A program made the position numbers and the translations under genes. Source: a virus. Taken from it: a DNA stretch of 20,332 nucleotides. The notes under the pieces are model-generated. The model made no database searches and was not told the origin of the DNA. It worked only from the letters and a program-made list of their open reading frames with translations. The DNA lies in IMG/VR virus record IMGVR_UViG_3300009705_000172, positions 1 through 20,332 of that record. One strand, given 5' to 3'. Position 1 is the stretch's first letter; each line of letters begins with the position of its first letter. Of the stretch, positions 1-8,045 are shown in pieces.

Positions 1-601
1 CCCACTCCATTAACTCATGGGTTTGTAGGGGGATGCTCCATAGCCCACGCTTAACATTGTATGAGTTAGGCACACGAATCAATGAAGCCAAATCAAATGT
101 CACCGTTGGGTCAATGCAGTTCATTGATAACAAGTCAGCCCACCTACGGACTGTGTGACGACCAGCACCTTTCAGTATAGAACTATCCATACCAGTGGTC
201 GGAAGGTGTGTCTTAGATAACTTAACCCACACATGGAATCCACCACCGGAAAACCATATGCCATGCAGTATGTCTAATTCCAATAGGTGTTGATGCAACC
301 TACGAACCTCATGGTGAGGCACTGAAGGTGGCACATCAACCCGTCTGCCACCAACAATAGATGTGCAATCAAAATCAAGAACGAAGTGCGGAACAATAGC
401 AGTCTGATAATCTCCCCGTCTGTAGTTGGGGGATTTCAATTCACGGAATCCATACACTGTGGTGTACGCATCCGAAGAGTTCTCCAGACTTGACCACCAC
501 TTGGTGAACTGTTCCTTGTCATGCACGACGCGTCTAAACAGATTAACCTCACGAGGGTAATCAAATGTCAACAACGCTTTGCTTGTTCCACTTCGTTCCA
601 T
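1..601 (-). CDS. Archaeo-eukaryotic primase (AEP), 3' end cut off
   Basis: The visible 200 residues carry the AEP catalytic signatures in order. There is an Asp-x-Asp metal site in FVLDFD (D76, D78), the nucleotide-binding SGGGFH (118-123), and a third motif TFD (D170) followed by RVPNS (176-180). Known AEP enzymes use these residues to make RNA or DNA primers, so the likely role is priming viral DNA replication. The C-terminal part, which might carry a zinc stem or a helicase domain, lies beyond the left edge. The ATG at 601 follows a GGTGGTGA Shine-Dalgarno-like stretch and overlaps the upstream gene by 34 bases; no better in-frame ATG is seen. It is the last visible gene of the replication operon. 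A primase-polymerase with a longer C-terminal domain cannot be excluded. Confidence 0.88.
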   Translation of the reverse strand, partial: MERSGTSKALLTFDYPREVNLFRRVVHDKEQFTKWWSSLENSSDAYTTVYGFRELKSPNYRRGDYQTAIVPHFVLDFDCTSIVGGRRVDVPPSVPHHEVRRLHQHLLELDILHGIWFSGGGFHVWVKLSKTHLPTTGMDSSILKGAGRHTVRRWADLLSMNCIDPTVTFDLASLIRVPNSYNVKRGLWSIPLQTHELMEW

Positions 602-828
602 TTCACCACCCACTTGTTTAATCGTTCTAATAATTCGTGTGTCTCTTTAGGGTCTTGGATATACATTTGGTCAACAACGAATCGTATCTCCCTTTCGTCA
701 TGCACCGCATCAAACCCTCTAGCCTTCTCCGCTTCTCCCATATACACAGACACAGTTCCACCGATTATTTGTCGTTGGAGAAACCATTCAGTTGCTACCG
801 TGAATGCATTGACTTCTAATCCTTTCAT
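568..828 (-). CDS. Small hypothetical protein between nuclease and primase
   Basis: This 86-residue protein has no family I recognise. It starts with an ATG that shares ATGA with the stop of the nuclease gene and has a strong GGGGGAT ribosome site just upstream, so translation is probably coupled. The sequence looks like a small alpha/beta fold: a predicted strand near residues 22-30 and an amphipathic, charged C-terminal helix (about 62-82). It has no signal peptide and no membrane segment. Its position inside the replication operon suggests an accessory role in DNA replication or repair, but that is only inference from context. Confidence 0.7.
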   Translation of the reverse strand: MKGLEVNAFTVATEWFLQRQIIGGTVSVYMGEAEKARGFDAVHDEREIRFVVDQMYIQDPKETHELLERLNKWVVKWNEVEQAKRC

Positions 829-1745
829 TGCACATCCCCCTCTAGGTATATTGCTTCAGCACCATTAGCCACTTCAATGGGATTAGCATACGGTGTGTAC
901 TTGGGGCAAAATGACATGTAATCACAGAACCCACACTTGAACTCCTGACCCTTCGGAACAGTAGCGAAATCCTCTTCTAGATATGACTTAACTAACTTGG
1001 CTAATCGTTTCTTCATGGCAGTGATGGATACTTTCTTTGCTTCCAGTATATCCCAGTGGTCTGCCTTAGGGAATCTCCATCCCCAATGGGTGACAGGTCC
1101 TAAGTCATTGTCCGACACATCAAGAACATATGCGTAGTACGCCATCTCACCTTTCATCTGTGGTAGTTTGTATGTGTTCCACTTGCCCGTTTTCAATTCC
1201 ATCAACGCAACACCATCTTCAGTCTTGAACACACGGTCAATGATACCACGCAGATGTATCTGTTGTTTGCCGTATCCTTCCACCTCCACTTCAACGATAG
1301 CGTCAAGGTCTATTTCATTCGCTACAGGAAGGAAGTCTTCCGGTTTAACACAGTGCTTCAAACGCCTCACATCATTACGAACCATCCAGTCTTGGTTGTC
1401 TTGTTCGCGGTCTGCGTATTCACCTTCAGCATCTGGGAACAACGACCTCAACAACTCATAGCATTTCTTATCGTTGCCTAAGTGTGCATTGTCAATAGCA
1501 TCCTGAATGACTTCGGGTGAGTCTGCACCGTTGATGTAGTACTGTTCCGTACGGTCATGCACATTGCTACCAATGGTGAGGTAGTCATGTGTCTGTTCTT
1601 CTTGTGGACATACCTTGCTGAGCCATAGTTGTTGTTGACACCAGTTGGAGTATGAATCCAGTGTTGATTTACTAACACGAATCATCTTATCATCACCGAT
1701 GATTGGAGTCCACGAGTATGTTGACCCTTCATTCAACACACCCAT
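825..1745 (-). CDS. Cas4/RecB-like PD-(D/E)XK nuclease with Fe-S cysteines
   Basis: This 306-residue protein has the RecB-family nuclease motifs: a GxxxH-type site (G59, H63), the metal-binding Asp in RGIID (D170), E-x-K in MELKTGK (E183, K185), and a following Q/Y motif region (QMKGEMAYYAY, 196-206). One N-terminal Cys (C36) and a C-terminal C-x2-C-x5-C (C271, C274, C280) match the split four-Cys iron-sulfur site known in Cas4 and AddB. The expected activity is exonuclease or endonuclease processing of DNA ends, in recombination, replication or host-DNA breakdown. No cas1, cas2 or CRISPR array is nearby, so an adaptation role is unlikely. The ATG at 1745 forms TGATG with the upstream stop. 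An internal ATG at 1685, preceded by GGTGATGAT, is an alternative start that keeps all motifs. Confidence 0.87.
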   Translation of the reverse strand: MGVLNEGSTYSWTPIIGDDKMIRVSKSTLDSYSNWCQQQLWLSKVCPQEEQTHDYLTIGSNVHDRTEQYYINGADSPEVIQDAIDNAHLGNDKKCYELLRSLFPDAEGEYADREQDNQDWMVRNDVRRLKHCVKPEDFLPVANEIDLDAIVEVEVEGYGKQQIHLRGIIDRVFKTEDGVALMELKTGKWNTYKLPQMKGEMAYYAYVLDVSDNDLGPVTHWGWRFPKADHWDILEAKKVSITAMKKRLAKLVKSYLEEDFATVPKGQEFKCGFCDYMSFCPKYTPYANPIEVANGAEAIYLEGDVQ

Positions 1746-2059
1746 CAGAAATCACCTGGTAGATACTTGTTGCTGTCAACCTTGTAGGTGGCTGCCGGTT
1801 GGTCATCCCCACCCACTTCCGTCACCTGGTATCTGCTGTCGGGTATCGCAACAACGGCTGCATTAACATGTTCATCCTTAACCACTTCAATCTGAGTTTC
1901 AGGTACTGTGTCACTCGGGGCAGGTGCCTTGTTAATTATGTCATCCACAATCGTTGTCAGTTGTGTGAGCGTGTCTCTAATTAGATGCACATCTACTAAC
2001 GACTTCCTTAATTGTTCTAGTTCTTCATTCATCTGTTTCACTTGTTCTATTATATTCAT
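1745..2059 (-). CDS. Hypothetical protein with N-terminal coiled coil
   Basis: I place the start at the ATG at 2059. It forms ATGA with the upstream stop and has GGAAGTGA about seven bases before it; the longer frame to 2101 would run into the neighbouring gene. The resulting 104-residue protein begins with a heptad-like, Leu/Ile-rich helix (about 1-45). A Pro/Ala/Ser-rich linker (about 46-56) and a short acidic tail region ending in YLPGDF follow. No catalytic motif is seen. The coiled coil suggests an oligomerising or adaptor protein. It sits between a zinc-type small protein and the Cas4-like nuclease in the replication operon. Confidence 0.65.
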   Translation of the reverse strand: MNIIEQVKQMNEELEQLRKSLVDVHLIRDTLTQLTTIVDDIINKAPAPSDTVPETQIEVVKDEHVNAAVVAIPDSRYQVTEVGGDDQPAATYKVDSNKYLPGDF

Positions 2060-2268
2060 TGTTTCACTTCCAGTTGTATAATGTGGGCACACACAGGACA
2101 CTGTAAAATGTCAGGTCTGTCACTCACGAGTAATGTTTCGGGTTCGTTGTCTATACGAATTGATAAACAATCTGCTCGCTGCCATGCTGAGCATCCATTC
2201 TTACTTGGACTCCCTTTCGGCAGCGTTCCGTATGCTGTTTCACTTAATGTTCTTGATTTGTTTGTCAT
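2056..2268 (-). CDS. Small Cys-containing protein, possible zinc binder
   Basis: The preferred start is the ATG at 2268, six bases after the polymerase stop, with GGTGATT as ribosome site. An earlier in-frame start at 2325 would lie inside the polymerase gene. The 70-residue product has four cysteines (C26, C34, C57, C60), the last two in a CPVC knuckle, so one zinc ion could be held. The N-terminal 25 residues are basic and rich in Thr/Ser. I do not recognise a family. The context directly after polB suggests a replication-associated accessory protein. Confidence 0.62.
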   Translation of the reverse strand: MTNKSRTLSETAYGTLPKGSPSKNGCSAWQRADCLSIRIDNEPETLLVSDRPDILQCPVCAHIIQLEVKQ

Positions 2269-2273
2269 TGTAA

Positions 2274-4598
2274 TCACCAGTATGTTTTCGGTTGGTGCAA
2301 GTCTATTGCACGCTTGAGGTCCCATCCCATCACATCGTAAATCAGTCTCAATTTCTTACGGACTTGCTTATCAACGATGTGTTCAGCATTCATTGTGAAC
2401 CCGTCTAGTTCAGCGGGGTCACGGTATGCAATAACATCGGTAGTCGGCATTCCTTGTGGCACACCAGCCACATATGTCCACAGCACGCTATCACCTTTGG
2501 CATATGGTTCATCAGGATTCATGTGCCAATTGTAATACCTCGCTGACTTCGCATACCCACCAGATGTTTTGGGGTAATGTTTGTCTGAACGATGTGATGC
2601 ATCAGGTGATGACTCAATCGCTTTGGACAATCGTGTGCGGGTTGATATGTTCTCAACCGCCACATCATTATTGCGAAGCCTAACCACTTCACCCTTGACG
2701 AATGAAGTGATGTCGTTTTCATTATCATTACCACCTAACATGATGAGGACTTGTTTCTGCAAGTCACGAATGAATGGTGGTGTAGAACTGTGCTTCATCT
2801 CAAAGCCAGACACTTTTAATTTACCAGCGTCTTCCTCAGGCCATGATATGATACCTGCATATCTATTCTTAACATCAGCACAGAACCAATACGGCATCCA
2901 CACTTCAGGTTCAGCAATCAATTTTGGATTGCCCGTTTCCTTTTGAATGATGTCAGTGAGTTTGGCTGACACATCATGCAACTCATCCAATGGACACTGG
3001 ACAAAACAACTGTCCGTGTGTCCGAACAACACAGGGTATCCCATGTCTTCGCATTGAGTCCGCAACGAATCCAATGCTGAGCGACCTTGTGATAGAATGG
3101 TTTCGCCAATGATTGTGTCAGCCATGCCGTGACCTAGCGACTCAGTCACCAGACCATACAGCGAAGCCATCACACGCTTGACCGCTTTCTCTAGAATCTT
3201 ATCACCACTGTCCTTTAACTTCTGTCGTTCCGTGAACAGATACTCAATGACAACCGGCAACACACCTTGTTCTTCTTGTTCCCAGTGCGTTCCGTTGGCC
3301 ATTGTTCGTGTAGTTTCAGACGGATTATCTCTTTGAGTAGTCCAACACAAATTGTCGCCCAACATAATTGAAGGATACAAACCTTTAAAATCTAATACTG
3401 CTACCCCCTCGTGGCGACCAGGTGTAGGTGTCATCACAGTCGCACCTTGAACATCACCGCGCTCACGACGACGGTTTCTATGACGAGTAGCGAACTTGTC
3501 ATCCGTGATTCGGCACACCAGACCTCGTGCGAACTTGCCCACTTCAAATGTGGATGTGAATGACACACCGCAGAAACCTACCATGCTTGTGAAGAAATCA
3601 GTAGCCCGTAGATGCTGGTCAATGTTCATCATCAACCTCACATCCTGCACACAATAGTCAGTCAACCGATAGAAATTATCTGTCCAATCATTTGTTAAGT
3701 CAACAGTATCTTTCTTACCTAGTTTCAAATGCTCACCGATGTCACCCAACTTACGGGATGGGAACTGTCCGTTCCCGCTATCCATCCACACACGCTCAAA
3801 CCCAGAACCATCTGAACCTCGGCATGCAGTATCAAACACCCAACGACCTTTGATTGGTTGGTCGGTATGACGGTATCCATCAAACCCTTCACGAACCTTT
3901 GAGACCTGTCCGAGTGGTGACAACCGACGGAAGTTCTTGAACCGTCTAACCATGTGTGGTATGTCAGCCCACATTGCAGCGTGAGCAATCAACATATCAA
4001 AATCCATCTCCTCAATGTATTGAAGGACACCTTCATGCAATGCTTCTTCACTACGATATATGTGTAGTGTGTATCCATCACGGTCTTCACACTGATATGA
4101 TGTCTGGTTCTCACGCCATGCAAAACAAACAGCATCTTCTGTGAAAGAATCAATCGCTGCCCAACACTGTGTGAAGTCATTACCATCAACAGGATTCCAC
4201 TCAATATCAAACCAACACTTGCGAACATTCCATTGAGGAACCTTCGCAGGGTATGTGTCAATCATCCATTGGTCTATGATAGGAACATCTGCTTCGTATG
4301 TTTCGGTAAAGTACTTGCTCATGCTAACCAAATGATATGGATTGACGCATGATATTTTCATAACTTCTTTACCCTTAATGCTCTTAGCGATTTCATCACT
4401 CTCAACTTGTGCGTCGGGGAACTCAATATAGAACGACTCCCAATTGATGTCGGCTTCATCAGTGTTCACCCACATGTAAGGGCGGATGTCTGTGTGAGTA
4501 TGCTGAACCAACACATCATCATCATCCCGATGACGAGTATATATCCCAACACCTTCAGACCCTTTAGGCCAGTAGGTATCAACCAACACGGCAATCAC
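2274..4598 (-). CDS. polB: Family B DNA polymerase with 3'-5' exonuclease
   Basis: This 774-residue protein is about the length of archaeal and viral PolB enzymes. The exonuclease motifs are present: ExoI FDIEW (D131, E133), a diverged ExoII ending in D212 (the usual Asn is Ala207), and ExoIII YCVQD (Y315, D319). The polymerase motifs are motif A LDFKGLYPSI (402-411, D403), motif B KRVMASLYG (474-482, usual Asn replaced by A478), motif C FGHTDS (525-530, D529) and KNRY (577-580). Motif C has His527 where nearly all family B enzymes have Asp. The two metal-binding Asp equivalents, D403 and D529, are kept, so activity is expected. The ATG at 4598 forms ATGA with the clamp gene stop, which fits coupled synthesis of polymerase and clamp. 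It is the likely replicative polymerase of the virus. Confidence 0.95.
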   Translation of the reverse strand: MIAVLVDTYWPKGSEGVGIYTRHRDDDDVLVQHTHTDIRPYMWVNTDEADINWESFYIEFPDAQVESDEIAKSIKGKEVMKISCVNPYHLVSMSKYFTETYEADVPIIDQWMIDTYPAKVPQWNVRKCWFDIEWNPVDGNDFTQCWAAIDSFTEDAVCFAWRENQTSYQCEDRDGYTLHIYRSEEALHEGVLQYIEEMDFDMLIAHAAMWADIPHMVRRFKNFRRLSPLGQVSKVREGFDGYRHTDQPIKGRWVFDTACRGSDGSGFERVWMDSGNGQFPSRKLGDIGEHLKLGKKDTVDLTNDWTDNFYRLTDYCVQDVRLMMNIDQHLRATDFFTSMVGFCGVSFTSTFEVGKFARGLVCRITDDKFATRHRNRRRERGDVQGATVMTPTPGRHEGVAVLDFKGLYPSIMLGDNLCWTTQRDNPSETTRTMANGTHWEQEEQGVLPVVIEYLFTERQKLKDSGDKILEKAVKRVMASLYGLVTESLGHGMADTIIGETILSQGRSALDSLRTQCEDMGYPVLFGHTDSCFVQCPLDELHDVSAKLTDIIQKETGNPKLIAEPEVWMPYWFCADVKNRYAGIISWPEEDAGKLKVSGFEMKHSSTPPFIRDLQKQVLIMLGGNDNENDITSFVKGEVVRLRNNDVAVENISTRTRLSKAIESSPDASHRSDKHYPKTSGGYAKSARYYNWHMNPDEPYAKGDSVLWTYVAGVPQGMPTTDVIAYRDPAELDGFTMNAEHIVDKQVRKKLRLIYDVMGWDLKRAIDLHQPKTYW

Positions 4599-5365
4599 TC
4601 GCCAGCGTCTTGGTCAATCACAACAAGCAAACAGTCCTTATCTTGGTGGTTGAATACCAACACAGCACCATCACCAGTATAAATCTCACACTTTCCAGTT
4701 GGCAAACATGCCAACACTTCAGGAAACCACGGTCCGAACTGTGTGTGTACTACTTCGCTGTTTGTTTCTTTAGCATCTCCGATATGGAACTTGTGAAACA
4801 TCTGTCCAGTCACACCAGTACCAGTATGAATGGTACCTTCGTTAGCATTAGGAACGAATGAGAACTTGTATGGTTTGTCAACACCAACCACCTTACCAAG
4901 CGAAGCCACCGAACTTAAGTCGGCAACATCAATCACACCATAGCATGTCAGTTTGTTTTCACCAAACGATTCCCAGTTGTCTTCACCTGCTTTGTTCACG
5001 AGTACGCTTGCCATCTCCAACGACGCTGATGATTTAACTTCACTCGTCGGGGGTAGACTCACCGAACTATTACCACAAGTTATTTTGAAATTGGATGTCT
5101 TCTTGTCCGTGACTTCTTGCTGGATGGATACATTATCATCACTACATGCCCGAAGGAATGCTAACAATTTAGATACATCTGCAACCACCAGTCCACCGGA
5201 CTCCTGTTGCTCAACAGTTATCCGCTTGGTTAAGAAGTGAGTGGACAATGCCACGCCACCAACCAATTGGTCGTTGCTTACATTCAATCTTAGGTCATCC
5301 ACACCAGGGCCAAAGCCCGATATGAAACCGCTCAGTTCTGTTCTCTTCACTATACATTTAGTCAT
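4595..5365 (-). CDS. PCNA-like sliding clamp
   Basis: The 256-residue length matches PCNA (about 245-260). The overall pattern is that of a two-domain beta-rich clamp subunit. The clearest segment is the C-terminal part, FPEVLACLPTG (about 214-224), followed by alternating strands ending in LLVVIDQDAGE, which resembles the last strands of PCNA and T4 gp45-type clamps. Sequence identity to cellular PCNA is low, so the call also rests on the neighbours: PolB follows with an ATGA overlap, and an RFC-type loader is in the same operon. It would encircle DNA and tether the polymerase and other partners. The start at 5365 overlaps the upstream gene by eight bases. Another beta-rich replication protein is the alternative. 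Confidence 0.72.
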   Translation of the reverse strand: MTKCIVKRTELSGFISGFGPGVDDLRLNVSNDQLVGGVALSTHFLTKRITVEQQESGGLVVADVSKLLAFLRACSDDNVSIQQEVTDKKTSNFKITCGNSSVSLPPTSEVKSSASLEMASVLVNKAGEDNWESFGENKLTCYGVIDVADLSSVASLGKVVGVDKPYKFSFVPNANEGTIHTGTGVTGQMFHKFHIGDAKETNSEVVHTQFGPWFPEVLACLPTGKCEIYTGDGAVLVFNHQDKDCLLVVIDQDAGE

Positions 5366-5765
5366 TCTTCCTCACTCCATTTACAAACCATGTCTTACCA
5401 TCGGTCATCTTTATTATTTCGTCTTGAATCTCCACCACTGCACTATATAAATTATCGGATGAATCTCCACCACCGAACTCCAATGTTTGCACCCTATCAA
5501 TTAGGTCTTCAGTGTCGTCTTTAAACACACCCAGTGCTTGAAGTATGTCATAATGATTTGACAACTGTTCACGCATGCGTGTGTTCTCACCCAGCAGATA
5601 CTTAACCTCGGATTCCAATTCCAATAAACGCTCATCTGTTTGAATAGCAAACTTGGTTGCTTCAGTCACCTCAGCGTCTATCCTATCGCCAATGTTCTCA
5701 AGGACATCACGGATGAGAGGAGAGCCATGCTTGCCAGCAAATATGTCTGGTTTGTCTTCACTCAT
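5358..5765 (-). CDS. Coiled-coil protein with N-terminal KPDIF motif
   Basis: This 135-residue, acidic protein lies directly before the clamp gene and is coupled to the ATPase gene by ATGA. Residues about 18-100 are strongly helical with heptad-like Leu/Ile/Val spacing, so a coiled-coil dimer is likely. The N-terminal tail holds KPDIFAG (K5-G11), one of five copies in the window of a KP[DN][LI]F motif. The C-terminal end (TDGKTWFVNGVRK) may be a small strand pair. No enzyme motif is visible. A scaffold or adaptor in the replication complex is a reasonable guess, but only from context. Confidence 0.68.
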   Translation of the reverse strand: MSEDKPDIFAGKHGSPLIRDVLENIGDRIDAEVTEATKFAIQTDERLLELESEVKYLLGENTRMREQLSNHYDILQALGVFKDDTEDLIDRVQTLEFGGGDSSDNLYSAVVEIQDEIIKMTDGKTWFVNGVRKND

Positions 5766-6727
5766 AGCAACCCATCCTTTATCTCACTAAGGCCATACCA
5801 TTCTGGTTCTCCATCCTTTCTTGTGATGGCAATGACACGCTTCTGACCCTGCAATGCGATGTTGGTTTTCTCTTTGAAGAACTCAACGGTGTATTCAGTC
5901 TTGCCTGTCTTCTTCCCATCGTCATCGTTGACGACTTCACGACGACACCATAGAATCTGGTTAAGATTGTTGTCAGTATTCTTTTCCCAGTCTGGTTTCC
6001 AAGAACCCGTTTGTTCGTTGCGGAACACTTCAGGTTTCAGATGTGTCTCCCAGTATACTTCAACACCATGACGCATGAGTTCACGACAGATGGCTGTGAG
6101 TTGGTGGAAACGAGTGGACCGGATACTCCAGTTCCATTGGTTGCCTACCAATCGGTTCGGGTCGGATGCTTCAATGCCATCCTTCGCCTTGCCTAGTTCA
6201 ATCACCTTCATGTTCACGACACATACATTATCCCATTGGTCAACTGCTGTCACTAAGAACTTAGCCAACCTCGGACCTGTGTATCCTTCCTTGTTTTGCT
6301 TGACTGCCTGTGCCACACCGTAGCGACCAATCTCCATGACCCTAGCGTGAGTCGCTGGGTAATCGTATGTTGTTCGGTCTTCCGTAGCCATAACCCAAGG
6401 GCTAAGACAACGGATGTTCGCTGAATTGGCACGGTGGTATGCTGACTTACACGCGGCAGCACCACCATCAAAATCAACGGCCAGTATGTAATCACCATTT
6501 TCTATCTGTTCTTGTGTCAAACTGTCCAACACGATACCAGACTTACCAGCACCTTCAAACCCTACGACACCCGCAAATATGTGCGTGCCACGACTTGGTT
6601 TGGCTGCTTGTTCCATCTCGGCTGCGATGCCACCTGTTAGTACGGGAACGGCTTGCACCAGTTCCTCGGTCACAGGTTCGTCTGCCACTTTGTTTTCTTC
6701 TTTCTTTACTGCATTAAATCCACTCAT
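5762..6727 (-). CDS. RecA-fold ATPase, Sak4/RadA-like
   Basis: This 321-residue protein has a Walker A site GFEGAGKS (56-63) and a Walker B strand FLVTAVD (D163), the layout of the single RecA-core ATPases found in phage recombination and replication modules (Sak4 type, AAA_24-like). About 45 N-terminal residues before the core are acidic and probably disordered. Downstream, a QWNWSIRSTRFHQL segment (about 193-206) and a VYWETH strand (about 222-227) fit the sensor region. Such proteins assist strand annealing or exchange on ssDNA. The adjacent OB-fold candidate upstream would be a natural partner. The start has a textbook GGAGGA site seven bases upstream. A true RadA is less likely because its N-terminal domain and L1/L2 signatures are not evident. 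Confidence 0.75.
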   Translation of the reverse strand: MSGFNAVKKEENKVADEPVTEELVQAVPVLTGGIAAEMEQAAKPSRGTHIFAGVVGFEGAGKSGIVLDSLTQEQIENGDYILAVDFDGGAAACKSAYHRANSANIRCLSPWVMATEDRTTYDYPATHARVMEIGRYGVAQAVKQNKEGYTGPRLAKFLVTAVDQWDNVCVVNMKVIELGKAKDGIEASDPNRLVGNQWNWSIRSTRFHQLTAICRELMRHGVEVYWETHLKPEVFRNEQTGSWKPDWEKNTDNNLNQILWCRREVVNDDDGKKTGKTEYTVEFFKEKTNIALQGQKRVIAITRKDGEPEWYGLSEIKDGLL

Positions 6728-6740
6728 TTTTCATTCCTCC

Positions 6741-8045
6741 TCAATTGTATTGGTCCGTTGATGTGTTGCCGCCTTCTCCTGCTGGCACGACGAATCGTGG
6801 CACAGCATGGATACCGAAGGCAGTTATTTGGGGGACCTCACCATCATTTTCTGTTTGCTTTGCACCTAATCTTCCAAAGATAAGCACGGTTGAGCGTTCA
6901 GCATACGGCTTCCATTGGTCGCCATCCTGATACTCAAACGCATGAAAGTTATCATGTAGTACACCACCGATTCGTGCCTGTAGTTCAGACTTGAAACCAG
7001 TTGGATGTTCCCGTTGTAAATCCCATGATGTGACTCGTAGGTTGTATGTCTTACCAGTCTCATCGTATTCACTCTCCCATCCTTCCTTGAACAATGATGT
7101 GACTTTACCCTTCAGTATAACAAGAGGACCTACGGGGTTGATACCTGGTACTATCTTCATGTTAGCATGGTAATGTTCCAATGTGTCAGTCAATGACACG
7201 AAGTACGGATGGATTGCTGGGTTCACACAGAACTTTTCTGGTGCGAGTTGTGCTTTCAAATCATCCTCAACGAAGTCATTGGTGTACACAATCTCAGTAT
7301 CCCACTTGTTTGGTAGTCGGAATACATCAGCGAAGTCGGGGTTGACTTCTCTATCGGTGCTGTTCGGAACGACCTTGATTCTACATGGTGTGAACATCTT
7401 CGGCGTTGCATCTGGGTTCGGTGAATCCAAACGGAACAACGATACCTTACTACCAAAGTCACTTTCTTTGTTGCCTAGGAAATAGTAATAACGACTCCAC
7501 ATCTCGGGGCGAATTGGGTCTCCCTTGCTAGACCAGTTGCCGGTCTGTAGTAATGCGATTGGTCCTGTTGGTGTGTCCACCTTGAACCAAGGGTCTTTGT
7601 CTGCCGGTTCTTCAGTTGGATGTGTGCCATCTGCTTTAACCAGATTCCAAACACCATTTTCTTTTACAACCTTTGCCACAAGACCTGCTTGTATTGCTTT
7701 GTCTGGTGATGTGTTCCAAGCAGACAGTGCATCAGCACGGACACGCTTTCGCTTGTCTCTAGATTTGGGGTCAACACCTACGATGACTCCTACCCAGTTG
7801 TCTGTCTTGAGTCCGCTGCCACCGCTTCGGCGTTGAACTACCATTCCTTCAGATGCTTCTAATAGAAACTCTTCGTCTTCGTCTTGCCAGTTATCCACGC
7901 TGAACTTGTCGGACAGATACTCAACGAACTTCTGAGTTGCGTCTTCAATGGACAAACCATTGGCATCCGCATACCCTTTCAATCGTTCTAGTACCGAGTC
8001 CGGCAGTGTCGCTTCGCTATTGTTTTTCTTTGGTGCATCAAACAT
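6741..8045 (-). CDS. Candidate OB-fold ssDNA-binding protein
   Basis: This 434-residue protein is not one I can name with certainty. It has an N-terminal helical segment (about 12-45) followed by several beta-rich stretches. Two resemble OB folds: WVGVIVGVDPKSRDKRKRV (84-102) with following strands, and GPLVILKGKVTSLF (near residue 310) with an arm-like insertion and then YNLRVTS. The C-terminal part ends in a polar, Gly-rich tail, as in many SSB/RPA proteins. Position supports the idea: it lies between the clamp loader (eight-base overlap) and the RecA-like ATPase, where viral replication modules often place an ssDNA-binding protein. The start has a GGAGAG site. A structural or unknown replication protein remains possible. 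Confidence 0.45.
   Translation of the reverse strand: MFDAPKKNNSEATLPDSVLERLKGYADANGLSIEDATQKFVEYLSDKFSVDNWQDEDEEFLLEASEGMVVQRRSGGSGLKTDNWVGVIVGVDPKSRDKRKRVRADALSAWNTSPDKAIQAGLVAKVVKENGVWNLVKADGTHPTEEPADKDPWFKVDTPTGPIALLQTGNWSSKGDPIRPEMWSRYYYFLGNKESDFGSKVSLFRLDSPNPDATPKMFTPCRIKVVPNSTDREVNPDFADVFRLPNKWDTEIVYTNDFVEDDLKAQLAPEKFCVNPAIHPYFVSLTDTLEHYHANMKIVPGINPVGPLVILKGKVTSLFKEGWESEYDETGKTYNLRVTSWDLQREHPTGFKSELQARIGGVLHDNFHAFEYQDGDQWKPYAERSTVLIFGRLGAKQTENDGEVPQITAFGIHAVPRFVVPAGEGGNTSTDQYN

Noticed and set aside
521-868. Plus-strand open frames across the window, such as this one
   Set aside because: They mirror well-supported minus-strand genes, lack ribosome sites and protein-like composition, and no plus-strand promoter was seen.
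825-1745. CRISPR-Cas adaptation module, because of the Cas4-like gene
   Set aside because: No cas1, cas2 or repeat-spacer array is visible; the context is a replication operon.
5443-5455. TATA-like string TATATAAAT inside the coiled-coil gene
   Set aside because: It lies in coding sequence, lacks the CTCTC and CCACCTA parts, and does not precede a gene start at the right distance.
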